Assembly: GCA_964629345.1 (NCBI GenBank)
Contig: CAZVSG010000048.1
Span: 1-15,677, forward strand
DNA from: UBA6115 sp964629345
Lineage (GTDB): Bacteria; Bacillota; Clostridia; Christensenellales; Aristaeellaceae
Reading direction: 5' to 3'
DNA length: 15,677 nucleotides
Shown: piece after piece, positions 6,606-13,916 of the stretch
Numbering within the stretch: the first letter of the stretch is position 1
Layout of the letters: each line of letters starts with the position of its first letter
Translations under genes and position numbers: made by a program
The notes under the pieces: model-generated
Seen by the model: the letters and a program-made list of their open reading frames with translations, nothing else
Database searches by the model: none
Told to the model about the DNA's origin: nothing

Positions 6606-8735
6606 ATGAAGCGCATGAAAAAACATCGGTCCTTTCTTCGCCTGATCATCGCGGCCTTGTTTTCCCTGGCGCTGCTTCTGCAGGTTTTTCCCGCAAAGGC
6701 TGTTGATTTCACCATCACCATCAAGCTGACCCCAACTCTGCACGGGGCGAGGATGCCCTTGATCGTCGAGGTGACCACTTCACCCAATACAGCCGCCTTT
6801 TCAAGGTTCACAGTGGAAGTCCGTCGGAACGGGAACCTTCTTGGTACCTTGAATTGGAGTAACTTGGATGGAACTGCTGATGTCACTTCCGTGTCTGCCG
6901 GATTCAACTCCAACTCATGCATTATCATCACCAGCGCGCTGCCGTCTGCGCAGACCCTCACCTTTGACTGCTATGTCTATAACGCCGTCGGCACCCAGGT
7001 CGCCTCGGGAAGCGCTTCAAAGGATCCGCCTATCCTCCATCAGAACATAACGTCGGCCGATTATTCTCATGATGACACCACCTCCGGCAGTGGAAGCAAA
7101 CACTACAACACGACCTGCGAGATTTGCGGGTACAGGGATCTCCTCTCCTGCAGCCTGGAGAAACAGTTTACAAACCCTGCCACCTGTACGACCAGTCAAA
7201 GCTTCATTATGGTATGCAGCATATGCAACTACAGTTATACCGCAGAACAGGGCGATCCCCTGGGGCATGATTACCAGCGGGATCCTGCCCGGGATGTGCC
7301 CGCTACCTGTACCGCGCAGGGGGTGGAAGCCTATACCTGTTCCCGCTGTCCCGCACAGGATGACGATGTCACCCCTGCCCTGGGGCATTCCTTTAATGCT
7401 GTTGTCACACCGCCCACCTGTACGGCGGAAGGGTATACAGCCTATTCCTGCACCCGCACCGGATGCGGTGATACCTATACCGGCAATGTGACCGCCGCCC
7501 TGGGGCATGACTTCCAGCGGGAGTCCGCCCGGGACGTTCCCGCCACCTGCACATCGCAGGGACTTGAAGCCTATACCTGTTCCCGCTGTCCCGAGCATCA
7601 TGACACTGTCACCGCCGCCCTGGGACACAACTACAATGCCGTTGTCACGCCGCCCGCCTGCACAGCGGGCGGACATACAACCTATACCTGCACCCGCGCC
7701 GGATGCGGTGATACCTATACCGGCAACGTGACCGCCGCACTGGGCCATGACTTCCAGCGGGACGCCGCGCGGGATGTCCCCGCAGCCTGCACCGCCCAGG
7801 GGCTTGAAGCCTATACCTGTTCCCGCTGTCCCGAGCATCATGACACTGTCACCGCCTCCCTGGGACACAACTACAATGCCGTTGTCACGCCGCCCGCCTG
7901 CACAACAGGCGGACATACAACCTATACCTGCACCCGCACCGGATGCGGTGATACCTATACCGGCAACGTGACCGCCGCACTGGGCCACGACTTCCAGCGG
8001 GATCCTGCCCAGGACGTCCCCGCCACCTGCACCGCGCAGGGGATCGAAGCATATACCTGTTCACGCTGTCCGGCGCGGAATGACAACGCCACCGCTGCAA
8101 TGGGGCATAATTATACAGCCATCGTCACTCTGCCGACCTGCACCGAGGGTGGATACACTACCCACAGCTGTGCCCGCTGCGGGGACAGCCATACAGATAC
8201 TTTTACAACGCGCCGGGGTCACTGGTACGGCGACTGGTCGCCTGACGGCGACGGAACGCACAGCGCGGATTGCGTCCGCGGCGGATGCGCGCATCGAAAA
8301 AAGGTTCAATGCAGCCCGCAGGAATATCAACTGAATGGAAAGACCATCACCCTGTGTCCGGTATGCGGCGGGACCTCCACGGGTGAACCTCTCCTGCCGG
8401 TGGAAGGCGCGGGCGCAGAAGCCTTGACAGGGGTCCTTCCGCGCGGCGAATTCATCCTCCGGCAAGGCGCACTGGGGGATGGCACCGGCCTGCTCAGCAT
8501 CTCCTTTGAACAGGCCGGGATCCTGATGCAGCCCGAAGGAATAATGCGCTATTCCCTGCCTGCCGGAGAATTCTCAGGCTATACCTTCAGATTGATCGGG
8601 GCGGACGGCTCAGCGGATGACCTCCCCTTCACGCTCAGCGGCAGCGTGCTGACCTTTGAGCTGGACTTCACGCCTGAAGCGGGCATGGTTGCCTTCCCCG
8701 CGGTGCTGATTCAGCTGATCCCTCCGGGCGGATGA
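6606..8735 (+). CDS. Secreted Cys-rich tandem-repeat protein, 709 aa
   Basis: The N-terminus is a classical signal peptide: basic MKRMKKHR, a hydrophobic core at about 10-28, and an AKA|VD cleavage site after residue 32. Residues 33 to about 140 look beta-rich and Ig-like. Residues about 219-538 are four 80-aa repeats, each made of two 40-aa halves starting LGH and carrying Cys in C-x10-C-x2-C or related spacing. This motif type (ALGH...TCT..G...YTC..C) recurs in cell-surface proteins of gut Clostridia; its function is not established. A Cys-containing transition (C-x2-C near 571-593) leads to a beta-rich C-terminal domain. There is no LPXTG motif, C-terminal membrane helix or SLH domain, so it is probably released or held non-covalently. 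The ATG at 6606 follows GGAG (6595-6598). No strong promoter was found in 6426-6605. A strong terminator follows the gene. Confidence 0.85.
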   Translation: MKRMKKHRSFLRLIIAALFSLALLLQVFPAKAVDFTITIKLTPTLHGARMPLIVEVTTSPNTAAFSRFTVEVRRNGNLLGTLNWSNLDGTADVTSVSAGFNSNSCIIITSALPSAQTLTFDCYVYNAVGTQVASGSASKDPPILHQNITSADYSHDDTTSGSGSKHYNTTCEICGYRDLLSCSLEKQFTNPATCTTSQSFIMVCSICNYSYTAEQGDPLGHDYQRDPARDVPATCTAQGVEAYTCSRCPAQDDDVTPALGHSFNAVVTPPTCTAEGYTAYSCTRTGCGDTYTGNVTAALGHDFQRESARDVPATCTSQGLEAYTCSRCPEHHDTVTAALGHNYNAVVTPPACTAGGHTTYTCTRAGCGDTYTGNVTAALGHDFQRDAARDVPAACTAQGLEAYTCSRCPEHHDTVTASLGHNYNAVVTPPACTTGGHTTYTCTRTGCGDTYTGNVTAALGHDFQRDPAQDVPATCTAQGIEAYTCSRCPARNDNATAAMGHNYTAIVTLPTCTEGGYTTHSCARCGDSHTDTFTTRRGHWYGDWSPDGDGTHSADCVRGGCAHRKKVQCSPQEYQLNGKTITLCPVCGGTSTGEPLLPVEGAGAEALTGVLPRGEFILRQGALGDGTGLLSISFEQAGILMQPEGIMRYSLPAGEFSGYTFRLIGADGSADDLPFTLSGSVLTFELDFTPEAGMVAFPAVLIQLIPPGG
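7261..8220 (+). repeat. Four in-frame 240-bp tandem repeats within the secreted protein gene
   Basis: Units begin near 7261, 7501, 7741 and 7981, each at a CTGGG(G/C)CA(T/C) motif encoding LGH. Units 2 and 3 are nearly identical over about 200 bp (roughly 7561-7760 against 7801-8000), differing at about half a dozen bases, while unit 1 and the second half of unit 4 are more diverged. This points to recent duplication or gene conversion and to likely copy-number variation between strains. Each unit keeps the reading frame (80 codons). Confidence 0.9.
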
Positions 8736-8753
8736 TCGGATCCTGAAAGGAAT

Positions 8754-8790
8754 CCGGCGCGGTCTTTGAATGACACCGCGCCGGTTTTTT
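8754..8790 (+). terminator. Rho-independent terminator after the repeat-protein gene
   Basis: A perfect 10-bp GC-rich stem, CCGGCGCGGT (8754-8763) with ACCGCGCCGG (8775-8784), encloses an 11-nt loop and is followed by six T (8785-8790). It lies 19 bp after the stop of the secreted protein. On the minus strand the downstream flank is only weakly U-rich (ATTCCTTT), so it may also help end the convergent nrdG-nrdD-trxB transcript. Confidence 0.9.
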
Positions 8791-8835
8791 ATGGTTCGAG
8801 TTGTCAGAGACCGGGCATATCCGGGCCCTTCCGCC

Positions 8836-9771
8836 CTACTGCGCCGCGTCCAGTCCGGACAGGTAGGAGCAGGCGGCGATCGCGGCGACGGTGCCGTCTC
8901 CCATCGCGGTGGTCAGCTGGCGGATGCTTTTGCTCCGGCAGTCCCCGGCCGCGAACACGCCCGGCGTTTTGGTCAAACAGCTTTCATCAGCGGCGATGTA
9001 CCCGTATTCGTTCAGCCCCGCAACGCCTTGGAAGGACCCGTTTTCCGGCTCAAGACCGATGGCGACGAACAGGCCGTCCAGCGGGATGCGCAGCTCCTCC
9101 CCCGACCTCTCCAGCCGGACGTTCACGCAGGACAAACCGCCGTGATCCCCCTCTATCGAGGATACAAGCGCGCCGAAGAGGCATCTGACGTTTCCGCGGC
9201 GCATGAGCGCGCGGGCCAGCCGTTCCTCCCCGGTGAAGAAATCCAGGTTCTGGATCACGGTCACGTGCTCGCAGAGGTCCGAGAGGAACAGGGCTTCCTG
9301 CAGCGCGGTGTTCCCGCCGCCGACCATCGCCACCCGCTTCCCGCGGTAAAAATCCCCGTCGCACACCGCGCAGTAGCAGATGCCGCGGCCTTCCAGCTCC
9401 GTTTCCCCGGGGACGTTCAGGCGCCGGTGCTTCGCGCCGGATGCGATGATGACGCTCCGCCCCTCATAAACGGTGCCGTCATCGCCCAGCACGGCCTTGT
9501 ACGCGTCATGGTCCTCTATGCCGACGGCCTCCGCGACGTCAAACTCCGCTCCCAGCCGGGTCACCTGCTGGAAAAGGCGGTCCGCCAGATCGCTGCCGGA
9601 CAGGCTGTCCATGCCCGGGTAGTTCTCCACCTTGGGCGAATAGGCGATCTGACCGCCGAAGGCGTTTTTCTCCAGGATCATCGCGCTCCGGTTGGCCCGG
9701 AGCGCGTACAGTGCGGCGGTCATGCCCGCCGGGCCGCCTCCGATGATCACAACGTCATGCAAGGGATTCAA
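8836..9771 (-). CDS. trxB: Thioredoxin reductase (FAD, pyridine-nucleotide disulfide oxidoreductase)
   Basis: A 311-aa flavoprotein that passes electrons from a reduced pyridine nucleotide via FAD and a redox disulfide to thioredoxin-like proteins. Visible motifs are the FAD loop GGGPAG at 11-16, the redox pair Cys134-Ala-Val-Cys137 followed by Asp138, a second Rossmann loop GGGNTA at 151-156, and the C-terminal FAD motif GVFAAGDC at 271-278. The usual NADPH 2'-phosphate motif HRRxxFRA is replaced by IQNLDFFTGE near 173-182, so NADH or another donor may be used. The start is TTG at 9771 with AGGAG six bases upstream. A TTG at 9762 with AAGGAG nine bases upstream is an equally good alternative. 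It lies 83 bp after nrdD on the same strand, which suggests it reduces the redoxin domain fused to NrdD. Confidence 0.9.
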   Translation of the reverse strand: MNPLHDVVIIGGGPAGMTAALYALRANRSAMILEKNAFGGQIAYSPKVENYPGMDSLSGSDLADRLFQQVTRLGAEFDVAEAVGIEDHDAYKAVLGDDGTVYEGRSVIIASGAKHRRLNVPGETELEGRGICYCAVCDGDFYRGKRVAMVGGGNTALQEALFLSDLCEHVTVIQNLDFFTGEERLARALMRRGNVRCLFGALVSSIEGDHGGLSCVNVRLERSGEELRIPLDGLFVAIGLEPENGSFQGVAGLNEYGYIAADESCLTKTPGVFAAGDCRSKSIRQLTTAMGDGTVAAIAACSYLSGLDAAQ

Positions 9772-9798
9772 CTCCTTCTCCTATGCTCCGTCCGGCTG

Positions 9799-9817
9799 GA
9801 AAACCCGGGAGGTTTTC
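9799..9817 (-). repeat. Hairpin in the nrdD-trxB gap
   Basis: GAAAACC (9799-9805) and GGTTTTC (9811-9817) form a perfect 7-bp stem with a 5-nt loop. A second hairpin, CGGCCT-GTC-AGGCCG (9848-9862), spans the nrdD stop codon. Neither is followed by a U run on the minus strand. They may be mRNA processing or stability elements adjusting trxB output relative to nrdD, and do not clearly end the transcript. Confidence 0.35.
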
Positions 9818-9854
9818 ATCCCCCCGGGCCTGCCGGCAAAGGTCAGCCGGCCTG

Positions 9855-12236
9855 TCAGGCCGTCACGCTCTGCGCCTGCAGGAAGCGCTTGATGTCGGAG
9901 ACTCCCACGTGCTTCTGGATGGTCCCGCCGTCCATCACGGCCAGGGTGGGCGCCTGCCGGATGCCGAAGCGCATCGCCAGGTCCCGGTTCTCCTCCGCGT
10001 ACAGCTTCCGGTAGGAAACCCCGGCCTTGTCCAGCAGCATGGTGGCCGCGCGGCAGTTGGGGCAGGTGGGGGTGACAAACAGCAGCATTTCACCGCCTGT
10101 TGCCTCTTCCTCCCTCTTTTCAGCCCGGGCCCCTCCGTCCGCCTGAGGGCCGGAGGGGAGATGGGAAGCGGCGAGGACATATTCCCTGCGCTCCTTGAAC
10201 TCCTGGGTCTTCCCCGCGTTCCAGTTCTGCACCGGGCGGTAATACCCGGTGATGCGGCTGTACACCTCGGCGGGCTCTCCGCATTTTGAGCAGGTGAACT
10301 GCTCGCCGGGGAGGTAGCCGTGATCCCTGCACACCGAGTAAGTGGGCGAGAGCGTATAGTACGGCAGGCTGTAGTTCTCCGCGATCTTGCGGACCAGCGC
10401 GGCCGCGGCCTTCCAGTCGGGCAGCTTTTCGCCCAGGAAGGCGTGGAACACCGTTCCTGAAGTGTATTTGGTCTGGAGCTCGTCCTGGATGTCCAGGGCG
10501 GAGAACAGATCCTCCGTAAAACTGACCGGCAGGTGGGAGCTGTTGGTGTAGTAGGGCGTCCCGCCGTCCTGGGCGGCCGTGATGATGCCGGGGCAGCGTT
10601 TCACGTCATGCTTGGCCAGGCGGTAGGCGGTGGACTCCGCCGGGGTCGCCTCCAGGTTGTACAGGTCGCCGTACTGCTCCTGATAATCGCGCAGGCGGGT
10701 CAGCATGTGGTCGAGCACCTGCTTGGTGAAGCGCTGCGCCTTTTCATGGGTCATGTCCTGCCCGACCCATTTGGCGTTGAGCGCCGCCTCGTTCATCCCC
10801 ACCAGCCCGATGGTGGAGAAATGGCTGTCAAAATTGCCCAGGTAGTGCCTGGTGTAGGGGTACAGGCCCTCCTCCAGCAGCTTGGTGATGATCCTGCGCT
10901 TTACGTTGAGCGAACGCGCGGAGATGTCCATCATCCGGTCCAGGCGGCGGTAGAAGTCCGCCTCGTCCGCGGCCAGGAAGGCGATGCGCGGCATGTTGAT
11001 GGTGACCACGCCGACGGAGCCGGTGGATTCGCCGCTGCCGAAGAAGCCGCCCGACTTTTTCCTCAATTCGCGCAGGTCCAGCCGAAGCCGGCAGCACATG
11101 CTCCGCACGTCGCTGGGCTCCATGTCGGAATTGATGTAGTTGCTGAAATAGGGGGTGCCGTACTTGCTGGTCATCTCAAACAGCAGCCGGTTGTTCTCCG
11201 TCTCCGACCAGTCAAAGCCGCGCGTGATGGAGTAGGTGGGGATGGGGTACTGGAAGCCGCGGCCGTCGGCGTCCCCCTCGATCATGATCTGGATAAAGGC
11301 CTTGTTGATCATGTCCATCTCGCGCTTGCAGTCCTTGTAGCAGTAGTCCTGCTCCACGCCGCCGACGATGCAGGGAAGTTCCGCCAGGTCCGGCGGCACG
11401 GTCCAATCCAGCGTGATGTTGGAGAACGGCGCCTGGGTGCCCCAGCGGCTGGGGGTGTTGACCCCGAAGATGAAGGACTCGATGGCCTTCTTGACCTCTT
11501 CCTGGCTCAGGTCATCCGCCTTGACAAAGGGCGCCAGGTAGGTGTCAAAGGAGGAGAAGGCCTGCGCGCCTGCCCACTCGTTCTGCATGATGCCCAGGAA
11601 GTTGACCATCTGGTTGCACAGCGTCGCCAGGTGCCGGGCCGGCTTGCTGCTGATCTTCCCGGGGATGCCGCCCAGGCCCTCCTTGATGAGCTGCTTGAGC
11701 GACCAGCCGGCGCAGTAGCCCGTCAGCATGCTCAGGTCGTGCAGGTGGATGTCCGCGTTGCGGTGGGCATTGGCGATCTCCTCGTCGTAGATCTCGCTGA
11801 GCCAGTAGTTGGCCGTGATGGCGCCGGAATTGGACAGGATCAGCCCGCCCACGGAGTAGGTGACCGTGCTGTTCTCCTTGACCCGCCAGTCCGTCACGTT
11901 GACGTAGCTGTTGACGGTGTCCCGGTAGTCCAGGTAGGTGGACTTCATCAGGCGCAGTTTCTCCCGCTGCTTGCGGTAGAGGATGTAGGCCTTGGCCACG
12001 TCGGAATACCCGCCCCGGGATAGCACGCTTTCCACGCTGTCCTGGATGTCCTCCACGGAGATCAGGCCGTCCCTGATCTTCCCCTCAAAGTCGGCGGTCA
12101 CCTTCAGCGCGAGGAAATCGATCACGTTGCCGTCCGATTCCTTCTCCATCGCGTCAAAGGCTTTCCGGATGGCCGCGGAAATCTTGGCAATGTCAAAGGC
12201 CACCGTCTGACCGTTGCGCTTTACGACCTGATACAT
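9855..12236 (-). CDS. nrdD: Anaerobic (class III) ribonucleoside-triphosphate reductase with fused C-terminal glutaredoxin-like domain
   Basis: A 793-aa oxygen-sensitive glycyl-radical enzyme that reduces NTPs to dNTPs. Residues 1 to about 90 are an ATP-cone allosteric domain (MYQVVKRNGQ). Active-site Cys candidates are Cys175 (TGYCAGWSL) and Cys381/Cys382 (RSMCCRLRLD). NLEATPAESTAYR (527-539) resembles the Thermotoga-type rather than the E. coli-type enzyme. Zinc-site residues lie at 636-652 (Cys636, Cys649, Cys652, perhaps His639). The glycyl radical is Gly675 in NWNAGKTQEF. A charged linker (about 688-716) leads to a 77-aa redoxin domain with CPNC at 725-728 and a cis-Pro-type APT at 762-764. 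The ATG at 12236 follows AAAGGAGA. An upstream in-frame extension to 12425 is rejected because it overlaps nrdG. The gene lies 32 bp after nrdG and before trxB, so electrons probably flow TrxB to redoxin to active site instead of from formate. Confidence 0.95.
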   Translation of the reverse strand: MYQVVKRNGQTVAFDIAKISAAIRKAFDAMEKESDGNVIDFLALKVTADFEGKIRDGLISVEDIQDSVESVLSRGGYSDVAKAYILYRKQREKLRLMKSTYLDYRDTVNSYVNVTDWRVKENSTVTYSVGGLILSNSGAITANYWLSEIYDEEIANAHRNADIHLHDLSMLTGYCAGWSLKQLIKEGLGGIPGKISSKPARHLATLCNQMVNFLGIMQNEWAGAQAFSSFDTYLAPFVKADDLSQEEVKKAIESFIFGVNTPSRWGTQAPFSNITLDWTVPPDLAELPCIVGGVEQDYCYKDCKREMDMINKAFIQIMIEGDADGRGFQYPIPTYSITRGFDWSETENNRLLFEMTSKYGTPYFSNYINSDMEPSDVRSMCCRLRLDLRELRKKSGGFFGSGESTGSVGVVTINMPRIAFLAADEADFYRRLDRMMDISARSLNVKRRIITKLLEEGLYPYTRHYLGNFDSHFSTIGLVGMNEAALNAKWVGQDMTHEKAQRFTKQVLDHMLTRLRDYQEQYGDLYNLEATPAESTAYRLAKHDVKRCPGIITAAQDGGTPYYTNSSHLPVSFTEDLFSALDIQDELQTKYTSGTVFHAFLGEKLPDWKAAAALVRKIAENYSLPYYTLSPTYSVCRDHGYLPGEQFTCSKCGEPAEVYSRITGYYRPVQNWNAGKTQEFKERREYVLAASHLPSGPQADGGARAEKREEEATGGEMLLFVTPTCPNCRAATMLLDKAGVSYRKLYAEENRDLAMRFGIRQAPTLAVMDGGTIQKHVGVSDIKRFLQAQSVTA

Positions 12237-12268
12237 CCTTCTGTCTCCTTTGAGGTTCTTTGTCTGTT

Positions 12269-12961
12269 TTATATGCCCCTGAGGGCCACTTCCCCGACGT
12301 ACTCCCGGAGGATCCCCGCCATCGTGCGCATCTCCTCTTCCTCCGCCGGGTGGAGGCCCTGTCTGATCAGGTCGCCGGAGGGCACGAAGTTCTGGAGGAA
12401 GTACCGGGGCGCCCCCCGAAGCCACCTGCCGATCTCCCGGACGTCCTCCGGGGTGTGGAACTCCCGGACCACCGTGGTGCGGAACTCAAAGGGGGTCCTC
12501 CCCTGCATCAGCGTCTCCGCGCTCTCCATCACCGCGCCCAGGTCCATCCCCGGGACACCCGCCGTTTCCGGGTACTTCGGCAGGGCGTTCTTGATGTCCA
12601 TCGCCACGTAGTCCAGCAGCCCTTCCTCCGTCAGCCGCTTGAGAGCGGTTGGATCGCTGCCGTTGGTGTCCAGCTTGACGGCGTATCCCAGCGCCTTGAT
12701 CCGGCTGATGAACCCCCTCAGGTCCTTCTGCAGAAGCGGCTCCCCGCCGCTGATACAGACCCCCTCCAGCACCCCGGCGCGCTTTTTAAGGTAGGAGAGC
12801 ACCTGTTCCCCGGGGATGTCCTCCCTCTCCCGCCCCGGCAGCACCAGCGACGCGTTGTGGCAGAAAGGACACCGGAAGCCGCATCCGGGGGTGAAGACCG
12901 TACATGCCACTTTCCCGGGATAATCCAGGAGGGTCAATTTTTGAAAACCTGCGATATGCAT
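12269..12961 (-). CDS. nrdG: Anaerobic ribonucleotide reductase activating protein (radical SAM)
   Basis: A 230-aa radical-SAM activase that uses a [4Fe-4S] cluster and S-adenosylmethionine to abstract hydrogen from the glycyl-radical site of NrdD. The cluster motif is Cys27-x3-Cys31-x2-Cys34 (CGFRCPFC), and the SAM-binding GGEP is at 72-75. The N-terminal GFQKLTLLDYPGK is typical of this activase group. The ATG at 12961 is the only sensible start near the conserved N-terminus, and its ribosome site (GGGACAAG) is weak. The frame is open upstream to 13249, but that stretch covers the promoter and NrdR-like boxes and is not coding. It is first in the operon, ahead of nrdD, the reverse of the E. 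coli nrdDG order. Confidence 0.95.
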   Translation of the reverse strand: MHIAGFQKLTLLDYPGKVACTVFTPGCGFRCPFCHNASLVLPGREREDIPGEQVLSYLKKRAGVLEGVCISGGEPLLQKDLRGFISRIKALGYAVKLDTNGSDPTALKRLTEEGLLDYVAMDIKNALPKYPETAGVPGMDLGAVMESAETLMQGRTPFEFRTTVVREFHTPEDVREIGRWLRGAPRYFLQNFVPSGDLIRQGLHPAEEEEMRTMAGILREYVGEVALRGI

Positions 12962-12992
12962 CTTGTCCCGGTTTCTATATCGTCTATGCACG

Positions 12993-13040
12993 AATGCATA
13001 TGTAGTGCGTCCATTAGGTGCGAAATACAATATATAGTGT
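12993..13040 (-). promoter_or_regulatory. Paired NrdR-box-like operator upstream of nrdG
   Basis: On the minus strand, box 1 ACACTATATATTGTAT (13025-13040) matches the NrdR consensus ACACwATATATwGTGT at nearly every position. Box 2 GCACTACATATGCATT (12993-13008) matches less well (about 10 of 16). The gap between them is exactly 16 bp, so the centres are 32 bp (about three helical turns) apart, the spacing known for NrdR pairs. Box 1 overlaps the -10 element and box 2 lies just past the start site, placed to repress. NrdR is a dNTP/ATP-sensing repressor of ribonucleotide reductase genes. Confidence 0.75.
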
Positions 13041-13057
13041 CCCGGGCATGATGTCAA
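13029..13057 (-). promoter_or_regulatory. Sigma-A promoter of nrdG-nrdD-trxB
   Basis: A perfect TTGACA (13052-13057), 17 bp, then TATATT (13029-13034) on the minus strand. The start would be near 13022, giving a leader of about 60 nt. The -10 hexamer lies inside NrdR box 1. Confidence 0.85.
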
Positions 13058-13062
13058 GCGGA

Positions 13063-13080
13063 TTTTCGGCAAGCCGGAAA
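13063..13080. repeat. Near-palindrome just upstream of the nrdG -35
   Basis: TTTTCGGC-AA-GCCGGAAA is an inverted repeat with one mismatch per arm, six bases upstream of the nrdG -35 and between the divergent nrdG and response-regulator promoters. It is a possible operator for an unidentified factor, perhaps the adjacent response regulator. Confidence 0.25.
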
Positions 13081-13099
13081 GACGGTCCTCTCCATTTCC

Positions 13100-13123
13100 C
13101 GGCGCCGCGGCCTGACGGCGCCG
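13100..13123. repeat. GC-rich hairpin in the nrdG/response-regulator divergent region
   Basis: CGGCGCCG (13100-13107) and CGGCGCCG (13116-13123) form a perfect 8-bp stem around an 8-nt loop, in a very GC-rich stretch ending in a run of seven G near 13142-13148. It lies upstream of both divergent promoters, so it is not in either predicted transcript. It may be only a by-product of base composition. Confidence 0.3.
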
Positions 13124-13170
13124 CCGGGGCCGCGGGACGGAGGGGGGGTCTGCGTAGGAGGCCGCAAACA

Positions 13171-13179
13171 TGTTATAAT
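13171..13179 (+). promoter_or_regulatory. Extended -10 promoter of the two-component operon
   Basis: TG-T-TATAAT (TG at 13171-13172, TATAAT at 13174-13179) is a consensus extended -10. The -35 at 17 bp (TGCGTA) is poor, which fits an extended -10 or activator-dependent promoter. The start would be near 13186, about 35 nt before the response regulator. Confidence 0.6.
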
Positions 13180-13220
13180 CGGACAGCCCGTTTGTTTGAC
13201 CGCTTGCGTCGGAGGGATTT

Positions 13221-13916
13221 ATGGCAAACATTCTCATTGCGGATGACAACCAGCAGATCGCCTCAGTCCTTCAGGAATACCTGAAAAAGGAGGGGCATGC
13301 GCCGCTTGTCGCCAGGGACGGGCAGGAGGCGGTGGACCTGTTCAAAAAGCTGAAGCCCGACGCTGTGCTGCTGGACGTGATGATGCCCAAAAAGGACGGC
13401 TTCGCCGTCTGCCGGGAGATCAGGAGCCTGTCCACCGTCCCGGTCATCATGATCACCGCGCGCGGCGAGGATTTCGAGAAGATCATGGGGCTGGACATCG
13501 GGGCGGACGACTACATCGTCAAGCCGTTCTCGCCGGGCGAACTGATGGCGCGGCTGCGGGCGGTGCTCCGCCGGATGGAACGGGGCCCGGCCGGCGCCGG
13601 GCAGGCGGTCAGGCTGGGCAACCTGACGGTGGACCCTGACACCTACACGGTCACCGTGGGAGGGGACGAGGTCCCCCTGACAAAGAAGGAGCTTGAGCTG
13701 CTCTATACCCTGGCGGGCCACGCCGGCAAGGTGTTCTCGCGGGAGAACCTTCTGGAGACCCTGTGGGGATATGAATACTTCGGCGACAGCCGCACCGTGG
13801 ACTCGCACATCAAGCGCCTGCGGGCCAAGCTGGACGCCTTCCATCCCAGGGGCTGGGAGATCCGGACCATCTGGGGCGTAGGCTACAAGCTGGAGATACG
13901 GGATGATGAAGAATAG
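13221..13916 (+). CDS. OmpR/PhoB-family response regulator
   Basis: A 231-aa DNA-binding response regulator. The receiver domain (about 1-118) has the acidic pocket Asp8/Asp9, the phosphoacceptor Asp52 (LLDVMMP), the switch Thr79 and the conserved Lys101 (VKPF). The winged-helix domain (about 130-228) has the usual PLTKKELELLYTLAGHAGKVFSR recognition region, an SRTVDSHIKRLRAKL helix and an RTIWGVGYKL wing. The ATG at 13221 follows GGAGGG at 13211-13216. It overlaps the kinase gene by 14 bp, so the two are translated together. The target genes are not evident. The signal may relate to the envelope, as is common for this class, but nothing here proves it. Confidence 0.95.
   Translation: MANILIADDNQQIASVLQEYLKKEGHAPLVARDGQEAVDLFKKLKPDAVLLDVMMPKKDGFAVCREIRSLSTVPVIMITARGEDFEKIMGLDIGADDYIVKPFSPGELMARLRAVLRRMERGPAGAGQAVRLGNLTVDPDTYTVTVGGDEVPLTKKELELLYTLAGHAGKVFSRENLLETLWGYEYFGDSRTVDSHIKRLRAKLDAFHPRGWEIRTIWGVGYKLEIRDDEE

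Noticed and set aside
7017..7988. Minus-strand repetitive 323-codon frame (glycine-rich) inside the repeat-protein gene
   Set aside because: Its periodicity only mirrors the 240-bp repeats. The plus-strand frame has a signal peptide, a ribosome site and conserved Cys spacing, which decides the coding strand.
8770..10014. Plus-strand frame of 414 codons opposite trxB and the end of nrdD
   Set aside because: It spans two genes with clear catalytic motifs on the other strand and begins inside the terminator of the repeat-protein gene.
10533..12023. Plus-strand frame of 496 codons opposite nrdD
   Set aside because: Antisense shadow rich in V, A, H and D repeats; NrdD on the minus strand has a complete set of family motifs.
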